This document shows positions 1 through 8,675 of a stretch of 17,693 nucleotides of DNA, piece by piece. This DNA comes from Paramarasmius palmivorus. Taxonomy: Eukaryota; Basidiomycota; Agaricomycetes; Agaricales; Marasmiaceae. Made by a program: the position numbers and the translations under genes. The notes under the pieces are model-generated. The model worked only from the letters and a program-made list of their open reading frames with translations. It did not search any database and had not been told where the DNA came from. The stretch spans positions 1-17,693 of the forward strand of contig JAYKXP010000383.1 of NCBI GenBank assembly GCA_037176845.1. The letters are read 5' to 3'. The first letter of the stretch is position 1. The number at the start of each line of letters is the position of its first letter.

Positions 1-487
1 TCTCCCGGCCAGCTTTAATCTTCTTTCTCACCCTATTTTCGTTTTCTTCGTCGTGTATATGTCGAGCATATGCGTACGCGTCGTTGTCATTCTATTCGTA
101 TCGGTTACGGAACATCTTTCGTGAGAACGCTGCTACTTTTTTTTGCGAGCGTTCTCTTTCACCAACGACCCTCTAGGCATTTCATAGACCTAATCTGCTC
201 TGTGTCACGGAAGATTTATTTTTTGTGCGTACGAATCTGTTTTGTCGTTAGGCTGCGTGTCCGACTTTTTCCCATGCAGCGTGATTTCTTGCAAACCCCG
301 AGTCCTAAGGTCGCATAAGATTTTTGGCGGGACTTATTTGAGCCTTGTGCTTTACATCAAACTGTAATATTTTCTATCTTTGCGTTTTCCTGCCGCTCCG
401 GAGTGACGTGCTTGTGGCTGCTGTTCTTCATGTCCACATTTTTCTCTGTCCTATTAATGGGAGTGGGTTCTTATGCATTTTGTCAAC
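1..487. other. Left-edge spacer, no supported gene
   Basis: This stretch is rich in T and C. The + frame from 70 to 522 has a single in-frame stop (316-318), and its end is hydrophobic, with MSTFFSVLLMGVG starting at 430. I found no splice sites or family motifs that make a gene of it. It could be an edge fragment of a gene lying to the left, or chance. Confidence 0.3.
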
Positions 488-676
488 TTAAAGCGCAGGT
501 CCAGGAAGATCTCGGCACATAGGTGCCATGCTGTATGCATGTAGTAGTGCATCCTTAAAAGTTGCAATGGGCGCTCTATAGGATACACTTTTGAAGGTTG
601 GAACTGTTCGCAGTTGGGCATCCAATTTCTCAAGATTGATATGTTCTAACTTGGTACGCAATTCAGCATAACTCAA
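488..676 (-). other. Possible leftover exon, leucine-rich, unidentified
   Basis: An open minus-strand frame of about 62 codons has protein-like, leucine-rich composition (for example ELRTKLEHINLEKL and QLRTVPTFKSVSYRAP) and ends in TAA. It has no ATG at its upstream end. It follows a possible 3' splice site (AATAG at about 682-686 read on the minus strand), but any upstream exons would lie inside gene A on the opposite strand. I therefore read it as a remnant cut off by the arrival of gene A, or as chance. No family is recognised; the leucine pattern would fit an F-box/LRR-type protein, but that is a guess. Confidence 0.2.
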
Positions 677-704
677 ATCACTATTCCCTCATTGTTTGCT
701 ACAG
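654..704 (+). other. Probable intron ahead of gene A, counterpart of B's 5'UTR intron
   Basis: The sequence runs from GTACGC to CTACAG (51 nt). It aligns with the better-formed GTACGT...CATAG intron in front of gene B, sharing ATAACTC and a pyrimidine run before the acceptor. Its presence supports a common origin of the two 5' regions. In A, the sequence after the acceptor (CGCTTGGGG) has lost the ATG that B has. Confidence 0.45.
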
Positions 705-2580
705 CGCTTGGGGTTTGGTTCCCGTCCAGCAGAGCTTTCATCTCAACAACATCAGACCGACAAAACTCCCCTATCGAATTTCCAAGTGGACAGTGGGGTA
801 GCGGAGAAGTGTTTGAGTGGTACAAGACACTTGTTCCTAAACCTGGACAGACCTCTATCTGCCAGCTTCAGGTCCGGAAAGATACCAGCGGCGTCGTGCC
901 CCATCATTTCGTTGTGTTGTACATGCAAGATGGGGCCGTACATCGCTTTGACCGGCGACCCAAGGACTCGAAAGCAACCCGAGTACTTCTCGCTAATGAT
1001 CCGGTCAATCCCAGGGATGAATGTACCCGCAACTTGAGCGATGCCGATGTCGAAAACATCAAGAGGACGGCACTGGAGATCGAGCTATGCTTTCCGGCTG
1101 AGAAGCCGCTCGACCTCAAGGTTGTCCTTCAGGCATGCTTTGCGATATCCAAGGACAAGTCGGCGAAGAAATACACGCTCTATATCCACAACTGCTTCTT
1201 CTTCTCGTGGACAATCTTGATGATCGCATCAAGGACCTGCTTGCCATATGAAGTACCTTCCTCCGAGCTACTTCTGAAGCGCATGCATGCCACTATACCC
1301 GAACTGACCGATTTCATTGTCAATGAAGCGACCCAACTATTCCTGGACTTGGTCGTAGAGACGGTAATGATGGTTCGGAATGAAGCAGGGGATGCGGTAA
1401 AAGCTGGTCTGAGTCCGTTTACACGGGCTACATGGGCATTACCTGCTATATTGGCGCGTCCTCTTCGTCGCCACATGTTCAAGGCCAAGATGTATTTTGG
1501 GCTGAGAAAAGAGCTGGAGAAGGGAGTGGCTGCTATTATCAAGGAACGCGCACCTGTGTTGTATGACCAGGCTTTCAAACATAACGACTTAGGCGCATTG
1601 CTTGACAGCCACCTGTGGATCAACGAGGTGGAGAAGATCATCGATCCGGCCCTGAGAGTTGAGTTGGCTGACATATTGTGGGGTTCAATATTCGATGTCA
1701 TCTGCTCTGGTTTCGGCCCAACTCTAGAACCCTCAGAATTAGCACGCGAAGTAATGGACACCCCCAACCTCAAATTCTCACTTCTGGGCAAGAGGGTGGC
1801 TCAATATTATGCCGTCTGGAACTATGGTATGTATCCAATCAATAGCAGACTATACCAATTACTCAATGTCTCGAATAGCTCTTCACAAAGGCCTCCAGGC
1901 CGCGCGTAGTGCTGCAGATGAAGAACAGAGTGGAGCCAAACAAAGGAGGGAAACATACACTTCTGCTCCAGACAGCCAGATGAGAGTCGACCATGATACG
2001 TACTTTCGAGACCTCAACCAGCGAATGTTCAATCAATCATGGAATGCCGCTAGAGATGGGGCCCTTGAAGCAGCACGTAATATGGTGAAACGGACTGAGG
2101 ATCAGATACCAAACAAATATAAGGAGAGAAGAGATAAGATGTGGAAAGAAATATGGGAAATCTGGGGTAATATGTGGACTAAAGCGCAGGAGAATTCTCG
2201 AACGAAATCAATCAAGGCCGTGGAAAAGGTTGTTGAACAAATCTTGGCAGTGAGTCGTCAAACGGTGATTGACGAGTTGCACAACGCGAACGAGCACTCC
2301 GTTCAAGCACGGTTTCGAAGTCTGAAGTATGCAGTGAGTACCCAAGTCATACACAGATTGGCCCACCTGACAACTGCGTCAGAATGTTCCACTGTATTCG
2401 AACAAGGAGATGAACAATGGAATGCTGCAGGATGTTGCACAAGAGACGATGAAGGCTACCGTCAAAAGTGGGTACCTCCGGGATGTAAATGACACCATGT
2501 CGCGGATCTGGGCGGCGGTCTGCGAACTGAAGAAGAGGGAAGGGGCTGAAGATAGAGATAAGAGACAAGATGATGACTAA
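692..2580 (+). CDS. Gene A: LRAT/PPPDE-like (permuted papain-fold) protein, paralogue of B, start codon unclear
   Basis: Three exons: about 705-1826, 1879-2333 and 2383-2580. Introns 1827-1878 (GTATGT...TAG, phase 1) and 2334-2382 (GTGAGT...CAG, phase 0) match gene B exactly in position and phase. The product is about 590 residues and clearly homologous to B along its whole length. The N-terminal half holds VVPHHFVVLYMQDGAVHRFD and, about 97 residues later, YTLYIHNCFFFSWTIL. That His...Asn-Cys spacing fits the permuted papain fold of LRAT and PPPDE proteins (inference from motifs). The C-terminal third is charged and helix-rich, with KYKERRDKMWKEIWEIW. The frame is open from 650, but no ATG lies where B starts: CCG replaces ATG, and the first in-frame ATG is at 923, inside the His motif. 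A homologue of B's 5'UTR intron (654-704, GTACGC...CAG) can be seen. Either the start lies in an unseen upstream exon, a non-ATG start is used, or the gene has just lost its start. The rest shows no frameshift or stop. Confidence 0.75.
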
Positions 2581-2624
2581 ATTGACTGTTTTTATTACAT
2601 GTTTTCCTGAACACATGATAGATT

Positions 2625-2912
2625 TCAATCAGGCAAGCAGGTCAACAGTCCGTAGATTTGTGAAAGCATCTCAAGTCTTCTGCAGATGATCAATTTGCTG
2701 GAGAGGGATAGATGACATTGACTGAAATACCTTCCGCAAGATTGGATTGTAGCAGTGAGTAGACGGATGTAGTCATAAGGCTTGCGATAAGGCTTGCGTA
2801 TACGAGGACCAAACAGGACGGAGAGTGTATCGACTGAGCTAGGGTACATTTCCAAGGCCCACAGGATACTCTTATCTCTGACCCGGGCTGTGTCTGCTGG
2901 GAAGGCGCTCAA
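2625..2912 (-). pseudogene. SurE-like phosphatase gene, 3' fragment downstream of A
   Basis: Read on the minus strand, this matches the last exon of the intact SurE-like gene at 8676-9159. WALEMYPSSVDTLSVL corresponds to YTTLESDPSSADTLSAF, and the extreme ends agree almost base for base (GACCTGCTTGCCT followed by a TGA stop). The NVNYPS region survives only as DNA similarity, shifted out of frame. About 190 nt expected before the last codons is missing. The upstream two thirds, including the metal-binding LTNDDG motif, is absent. It cannot encode a working enzyme. It lies convergent to gene A, 44 nt past its stop, mirroring the fragment downstream of B. Confidence 0.8.
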
Positions 2913-2929
2913 TAGGGCTGAACTCCTGT

Positions 2930-3720
2930 GTTAGCCAGAAAAATGTCTCAGCAGAAATGGGAACGTGCGATCAAATTCATTGATACCAATAGCGGATGAA
3001 CGAGGCAGACATCGAACTTGTAGTACTAGTTCGTGAAAAAACAGGTGCAGCGTTTTGGCGTGGGAACCTTACAAATTCCGCCGGACGTGGCCGGACCGTC
3101 ACCTAACCGAAACACTTTCCTTTTTTCTTGTTCTTCCTCAAGCGCCTTTCGCTGACGGAACTCACACTGACTCTCAAGGTATGTACTTCCCTCTCATTGG
3201 TCAGTGAATCATGGGTTACACTACTCCGTACTAACCTTTTCTCAACGGCAAAATTTAGATTCCTTTGTTGCTGTCTCTCTCGATGCCGAGCTTTTCACTT
3301 CACAATGTTACCCCTTCTTCGAATGTTGACTGGGTCGAAAGGACGTGCAAGTCTACGTGTAAACGATAATGGTTTGTGATCCACTCCAGAATCGTTCCCG
3401 CCAACGGTCTGCCACTCGCCCAGATTCCTGTGTGTATTTGCAGTACTTTACAGCACCCGCCCATTACATAGGCCGTGCGAAGGAAGGAGGCATATGAGGC
3501 TTCACCGGTCGCTATCAGAGGCGTACTTGCCGGTGTTGATCGGGTAGGGCGCTGCAATGTCCGTTCACAAGGACAGGTGAGTAATTAGATTCTACGCAGC
3601 AGACAGGCATTCATGAGCATTCTCTTTCTATCAGATATACTGTTGCCAAGAATCCCAAACTTCCGAACACTTCTACAGCATTCTCGTTTGCTACGCATCC
3701 TCAACGTGTTAGGGCTCCAA
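2930..3720 (+). pseudogene. Broken spliced gene, unidentified
   Basis: The stretch carries good intron signals. GTATGT at 3179 pairs with a GTACTAAC branch site and TTTAG at 3258. GTGAGT at about 3579 pairs with CTATCAG at about 3635. The sequence between is protein-like in places (HSRIVPANGLPLAQIPVC; SPVAIRGVLAGVDRVGRC). The same frame is interrupted by TAA and TAG, and a neighbouring frame gives SFVAVSLDAELFTSQCYPFF. This looks like a formerly spliced secreted or metabolic gene with broken frames. I cannot name the family. Alternatively the splice-like signals are chance. Confidence 0.3.
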
Positions 3721-3948
3721 TGGATCGGTCGATATAGAAGTGCAACACACGATCAGAGCGCAATCTCGCCATTTTTGTGACTTGATTAGCGCCGTGTCCA
3801 TGGGTGCAATTTCAGGTTTCTCGCTCTCCCTGCCAACGACTGTAGACCATGCGTTTGGATAGTCTTGCTGCGAGATCATCAGCTCCCAACCCCCGCTATT
3901 TTGGCTGGGCGCTGTGATTCTATTCCATAAGTGGGTTGTATTCGACAT
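3709..3948 (-). other. Open minus-strand frame before C1, unsupported
   Basis: A 79-codon open frame on the minus strand with mixed composition (GGWELMISQQDYPNAW). It has no recognised motif, no clear splice sites and no homologue elsewhere in the window. It overlaps the likely promoter of C1. I list it only so that the stretch is accounted for. Confidence 0.12.
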
Positions 3949-3953
3949 AAATA
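3947..3953 (+). promoter_or_regulatory. TATA-like box of C1
   Basis: ATAAATA lies about 55 nt before the ATG of C1. The spacing is similar to the TATAAA ahead of C2, so the two tandem genes seem to share core promoter layout. Confidence 0.4.
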
Positions 3954-4005
3954 GCCTCGATAACCTCAGGGTGCCTCATCTGCTTTCCGAATTCCTCGTA
4001 GTGCC

Positions 4006-4737
4006 ATGACTAGTCCCCAGCAAAGTATGTGCTTTCACTATCCTGATTTCTTGCTTGGCTGACGTTCGTGAAGCTATGAAACCTGCAAAACAAAACTGGG
4101 AGCTATACATGGACGGTTATACAGCCCTTACACTCTCCGTAAGGCCTCGTTCTACGTATACATCTGTGTGCTTAGCGCTCCCTCTTAGGCAACATTTTTG
4201 GCAGGGATGCAGGGCCAGGTTCTAACACTCGCCATTGGCGAAGACGGTATTGATTCACCAGCTGTGACTGGCCTCTTTCTTTTTGGATTTCTGGCCAACG
4301 TATACGGCGCACTCCTGAGCTCTCAGGCTGCTCGCTGGTTTCAAATCCTTACCGAAGACGAAAAACGTCGCGTCGACCGAGAACCCAAACCCCGCCAAGG
4401 TCACTGTCATGGCACTTATGTGCATGAACCACACACTGTGAACAGTGGCAAGGGAAGCATAGTCGATATGTGGGTCACTGTTTCGATAACCTCTGGACCA
4501 TATCTTGTTTTTTCTGGGCTTGCCTCATTTATTTTTTTGGGTCTGCTTTTCTACATCTACATGACTCAAGGCCTAGTTTTGCGATTATTCATGATAACCT
4601 TTTCCGTGCTTTGCACCATTCTCACCATACCTTTTGGTTTACACCATCACCGTTGCTGGGTACTCGATCATCTGCATTTGACGAGACGTTCCGATTCTTT
4701 ATCGGGACATACGACAACCGGAACTTCAAGTCGTTGA
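4006..4737 (+). CDS. C1: four-helix membrane protein, first of a tandem pair
   Basis: Three exons: 4006-4024, 4074-4138 and 4189-4737. Introns are 4025-4073 (GTATGT...AAG, phase 1) and 4139-4188 (GTAAGG...TAG, phase 0). The product is 210 residues. The model is chosen because it restores the same pattern as C2: a tiny first exon, a polar second exon, then ATFLAGMQGQVL, matching STFLAAMQGQVL. Hydrophobic segments lie at about 22-43, 54-72, 131-152 and 157-178. A polar loop of about 50 residues with His/Arg (85-120) separates the two pairs. Shared with C2 are the motifs AARWF, ITSGP and HxRCWVL near the end. There is no signal peptide. I know no named family; it resembles short uncharacterised membrane proteins common in mushroom-forming fungi. 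Function unknown. No stop or frameshift is seen. Confidence 0.8.
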
Positions 4738-5045
4738 CGTTGCATATGTACTTATATGTAGTATCTCAGACCACGGCCTCAATTCATAGATCTCTCTTTG
4801 CTAGTCTTTTCACTGTCACGCAGCGTGCTGACATCCGCTCGGCGTGTTGTTTCAGAACCGATATGATCGTGAGTACCCCATTCTCGTCATTGCAGTCACC
4901 TTCTAACGATCGTATGCAGCGAGTATTCCACGAAACCTAATCTGCACTATGTCATAGAAAAGCGCACTGTCCATACACGGGATCTGAATACAAACAACAT
5001 GAGGATGTGTATTGCTTCCCCGCATGGCTTGGAGTGCAAGACTAA
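4738..5045. other. Spacer between C1 and C2
   Basis: About 300 nt hold the presumed C1 3'UTR and the C2 promoter. I see no gene here. Both strands have only short open stretches without motifs. Confidence 0.5.
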
Positions 5046-5051
5046 TATAAA
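5046..5051 (+). promoter_or_regulatory. TATA box of C2
   Basis: TATAAA lies 61 nt before the ATG at 5113 and is followed by an A-rich leader (AGAAAAGAAGACCCAG). This is a credible fungal core promoter. Confidence 0.5.
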
Positions 5052-5112
5052 GTCACCTTCCAAGACTCCACTATTCAGCAGAAAAGAAGACCCAGAAAAC
5101 TTGCAATAGGCC

Positions 5113-5891
5113 ATGTCTCTAGCTAACCCAGTCAATTTCGGTGAGTTGAAAATCGGTACCACTGCACTCCTAGTACTAATGACTTCGCGATCTTCAGTTT
5201 TCCCTGTCGCGCATCACTTCAAGCCGATTCGGTCTGACACCGCCAGCACTCTGGTTGGCTCAGAGGATGACCAAGACATCAAGAGAAGGGACCGTAGGTA
5301 CCTATCTGAGAAGGGTTACGGATCCCTTGCTGTTTGCGTAAGTTCCCAATCCTGTCAAACCAAAGTCCGGCACTAACTCATGAACAGTCGACTTTCCTTG
5401 CGGCGATGCAGGGGCAAGTGTTATCTATGGCCGTTGGTGACGACGGCCCAAATTCACCTGCGGTCACAACACTATTCCTTATCGGTCTATCCGCCAACGT
5501 GTTCGGTGCTATTCTCAATTACCAAGCTGCTCGCTGGTTCGAGATGCTTAAATGGGAAGAGGTGGTACTTCTAGAGTATTACGACAAGGAGGCCGTCTTG
5601 GAGTACCAACCCATCGGCGAGGAAGAAAGGAAAAAGCAGCTTGAGTCTCCTGCCTTTGTCGACCATTGGATCAGGATTGCTATCACTTCAGGTCCCTGGA
5701 TGGTCGGGCTTGGGCTATTTGCATTCATGCTTGGCTTGCTGCTCTACGCCTGTATCACACAAGGCATGGTTGTCAGCGTCATCACCCTCGTGTTCTGTGC
5801 AGTGTGTGCTATCTTCATTTCACCCTTCGCTCTTCGCCATAACCGATGTTGGGTCCTGACCCATTTACCACTGCATCGCAGGTCCGAGTAA
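5113..5891 (+). CDS. C2: four-helix membrane protein, second of a tandem pair
   Basis: Three exons: 5113-5140, 5198-5337 and 5388-5891. Introns are 5141-5197 (GTGAGT...CAG, phase 1) and 5338-5387 (GTAAGT...CAG with a CTAAC branch site, phase 0). The product is 223 residues. The N-terminus (1-50) is polar and cytosolic-looking, with an acidic then basic stretch (GSEDDQDIKRRDRR). Hydrophobic segments follow at about 51-72, 81-101, 156-178 and 183-203. A charged loop at 108-148 contains GEEERKKQ. The protein ends in CWVLTHLPLHRR. Intron positions and phases equal those of C1, so the two arose by tandem duplication. The polar N-terminus is longer in C2 and the central loop differs, so the copies have diverged. 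The family is unnamed to me and the function unknown. The gene is clean, and B follows about 290 nt downstream on the same strand. Confidence 0.85.
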
Positions 5892-6109
5892 ATGTGCTCT
5901 CGTGGTCTACTTAGTTTGTATGCCTTCTTATTTTACTCGTCTCAGCGGCGTCATGTACAAGGTTTCGATCAACTGTGTATAAATGAGCGCTCTGCGCTCA
6001 CCATTCGCATTCGCTCTCTTAGATAAATACTGGAAGCCTCTATGGCATTTGACATGTAGTGTCCTCACGTCCGGGCCCAAGCGCTGAGCACTTGATAACC
6101 TGTAACAAG
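5892..6109 (+). promoter_or_regulatory. Promoter and 5' leader of gene B
   Basis: TATAAA at 5978-5983 is followed by a leader of about 100 nt that includes a minimal upstream frame (ATG at 6042, stop after five codons). A near-palindromic GAGCGC...GCGCTC lies at 5984-5999, next to the TATA box. The leader runs into a splice donor at 6110. Confidence 0.45.
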
Positions 6110-6173
6110 GTACGTGGCCACCTATCATCTACCATGGTACACCCATAACTCCATTCTCTCATTTCTAACATAG
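6110..6173 (+). other. 5'UTR intron of gene B
   Basis: GTACGT donor, CTAAC-like branch element and CATAG acceptor, 64 nt, ending three bases before the B start codon. No ATG is in frame upstream of it, so it should sit in the leader rather than split the coding sequence. Gene A keeps a recognisable counterpart at 654-704. Confidence 0.5.
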
Positions 6174-6176
6174 AGC

Positions 6177-8111
6177 ATGAGCTTCAGAGGTTTCATAGGG
6201 TCCTCATCGTCTCAAAATCGTCGACATAGTGACACTCTTCCTATCCAGTTTTCGGAAGGATGGGGTGTTGGGCCAGTCTTTGATTGGTATAACAGACTGT
6301 CAGCTCAAGCTGCTCAGACCTCTATTAGCCGACTCCAGATTCGCAAGACGGCGAACGCTGTGCCTCATCGCTTTGTCGTGTTGCACATGCAGGACGGGAG
6401 CGTACACCGCTTTGACCGTCGACCCGCGAGCAACGCATCGCGTGCGGCTCTCCTTATCAAGGATACCTCGGTTAACACAATGGACGAATGTCTCCGCAAC
6501 TTGTCTGAAGACGAAAAGGAGGAGGTTGAGAGGGCCGAAAAAGAGATCGAACTTCTGTTCCCGGATGGCGGGGAAGAACAGTCTTCGGAACCTAAAATCC
6601 ACCTCGATCTCAAAGTTGTTCTGGAAGCGTGTTTTGCAATATCTAAAGATGATTCGGCGAAGAATTACACGCTCTATGCCCACAACTGTTTCTTCTTTTC
6701 TTGGACAATCCTGATGGTCGCGTCGAGGACTTGCTTGCCGTATGAAGCACCTTCCTCTGAACTGCTTCTCAAGCGCATGCAAGGAGACGCTATACCCGAG
6801 CTCACGGAGTTCATAGTCAACGAAGCGACCCAGCTATTCTTGAATCTGGTTGTCGAAACAGTGACCATGTTTCGAAACAAATCAGGGCCTGCCGTCCGTG
6901 CCGGTTTAAGCCCATTGACGCGGGTTATATGGTCGTTGCCAGCAAAAGTCGTGCGCTTTATCTGCCGCCACATGTTCAAGGCCAAGATGTACCTTGGACT
7001 GAGGAAAGCGCTAAAGGAACGAGTTGCTTTTGTAATCGAGGAAAGGGCGCCTAGCTTGTATGAGAACGCTCTGAAGCACCACGACGTGCCCGCATTACTC
7101 GACGGCCACCTGTGGCTCAACGAAGTGGAAAAGATCATTGAACCAGCACTGAGGTTCGAGATGGCTGACATATTGTGGGGCTCAATATTTGATGCTATCT
7201 GCTCTGGTTTCGGAGAAATCGATCCATCGGCATTAGCGCACGAAGTAATGGATATTCCCAACCTCAAATTCTCGTTCCTGGGGAAGAGGGTGGCTCAATA
7301 TTATGCCGTGTGGAATTGGGGTATGTTCTTGCATTGATATCAAGCTAAGGTGCTCACCATCTCGAGTAGCTCTCCATGAAGGCCTTCGCGCCGCACGTAC
7401 GACTGCAGACGAGGAGGAGAGTAAAGCCAGACAAGACAGAGAAACACAGCTATCTCCGGCAACCACTCAAACACAACTCATTGAATATCAAGTCAAGTTC
7501 CAGGAGCTGAACCAGCGTATGTTCAAGCTGGCGTGGGATGCAGCTGGACGTGGAGCTCGCGGTGCAGCCCAATCTATGGTGGATAAGACTCAGAGCCAGA
7601 TACCGAAAAAATACAAAGAGAAGAGAGAGAAGATGTGGGAAGAGATATGGCGGATCTGGGACGAGACCTGGGCCGCAACGCAGGAAACCACACAAAAGCA
7701 GTCGATCGAAGCCGTGGACAGAGTCGTCGAAGAGGTCTTATCGAAGGGCCGCCAAACTGTGATCGGCGAGCTGCAGGACGCGAACAATCATTATATTCAA
7801 GCAAATGTTCGAAACCTGGACGAATCAGTGAGTAAACAACTCATGCGGAAAAAGAAAGCTCTACCTAACAATGGCCGTAGAATGCCCCGTATTCAAACGA
7901 GAAATTGAACAATGGAAGGTTGCAACGTATTATGCAAGAGACGATGACGAAGTATACCATCGATAGTGGGCATCTAGAAAACGTGAACGGAACCATGTCA
8001 CGGATCTGGGCAGCAGTCTGTGAGCTCAGGATGAGAGGGGCCCGGGAGAAGGAGCTGAAGAAAGGCAAAGAACGAGAGAGAGAGGATCAAATTGATGTTC
8101 ATGAGGTGTAA
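6177..8111 (+). CDS. Gene B: LRAT/PPPDE-like (permuted papain-fold) protein with charged helical tail
   Basis: Three exons: 6177-7320, 7370-7827 and 7881-8111. Introns are 7321-7369 (GTATGT...TAG, phase 1) and 7828-7880 (GTGAGT...TAG, CTAAC branch, phase 0). The product is 610 residues, and the start is the first ATG after the leader intron. Residues 62-83 read VPHRFVVLHMQDGSVHRFDR and 164-179 YTLYAHNCFFFSWTIL. A His (64) followed about 107 residues later by Asn-Cys (170-171) is the layout of permuted papain-fold proteins (LRAT acyltransferases, PPPDE peptidases). Activity as thiol acyltransferase or peptidase is inferred only. Residues 180-380 are helical without membrane segments. Residues 382-610 are strongly charged and probably coiled coil (KKYKEKREKMWEEIWRIWDE) with a Lys/Glu/Arg-rich end. 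There is no signal peptide. Paralogue of A; follows C2 on the same strand. Confidence 0.85.
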
Positions 8112-8135
8112 CGCAAATGCTTGCTATCCAGAACA

Positions 8136-8320
8136 ACGTCTAGTTTGAGCGCCCAAACATTGCTGAAGCACTCGGCATAATTTGGAGGGCTTTCGACATT
8201 GCATGGTGTATCTTCAGGAAATCTGGAGTCTCAAACGGTACGTATATGAAGAACAGGGTGTGTCGACTGTGGCTTGAGCTGGGGTTCCATTCCAAGGCGA
8301 TGATATACTGTTCAGAAAGA
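8136..8320 (-). pseudogene. SurE-like phosphatase gene, second 3' fragment, downstream of B
   Basis: Two pieces on the minus strand match the last exon of the intact SurE-like gene. One around 8270-8316 includes CTTGGAATGGAACCCCAGC, against CTTGGAATCGGATCCCAGC. The other, around 8146-8172, contains GCTTCAGCAATGTTTGGGCG, against GCTTCAGCAGTGTCTCGGTG. The stretch between them is much shorter than in the intact gene. Reading frames are lost. It sits convergent to B just as the 2625-2912 fragment sits to A, and just ahead of the complete copy at 8676-9891. Confidence 0.6.
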
Positions 8321-8675
8321 CAGGCGACGAGCGGAGGCGTACCTCCATCACCGGAATTCACCAGGCACGGACGTCGTCCAATAGAGTTAGTTGCTTTCTA
8401 TATGAAAGCGTTACAGTTGGAATCGAGAGTCAGTAATCATGACCTGACTGGAATAATCGGGTTGGAATCGTTTGAGTCGGATAATTGAGGAATCTTCTCG
8501 CCTACGTCATATTAACACAGTGGTCGCCAGGCCAGTACATGCATCGTTCCTCCACGTTCTCACACAGTTATGCAAAAGCTCGTGGTTTCTTATAAGTCTA
8601 CATCCTTCTGCATCACACATCATATTGCTTTGTACTAATTCCCTTAACTTATGCCTTCGGAAACACGTATACAAT
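8321..8675. other. Spacer between SurE fragment and SurE-1
   Basis: No gene is seen. A plus-strand open frame at 8246-8488 covers part of it but overlaps the SurE fragment and shows no motif. The right part is the presumed 3'UTR of SurE-1. Confidence 0.45.

Noticed and set aside
70..318. 82-codon plus frame at the left edge as a gene
   Set aside because: Low-complexity Arg/Phe/Leu content from a T/C-rich stretch, with no motif or splice support.
1180..1791. 203-codon minus-strand open frame inside gene A
   Set aside because: It lies antisense to the conserved exon 1 of A, and a similar antisense frame exists in B (6674-7267). Both are shadows of the conserved plus-strand coding sequence.
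6229..6782. Overlapping 160-codon frames on both strands in exon 1 of B
   Set aside because: Both overlap the well-supported coding frame of B and are not conserved as frames in A.
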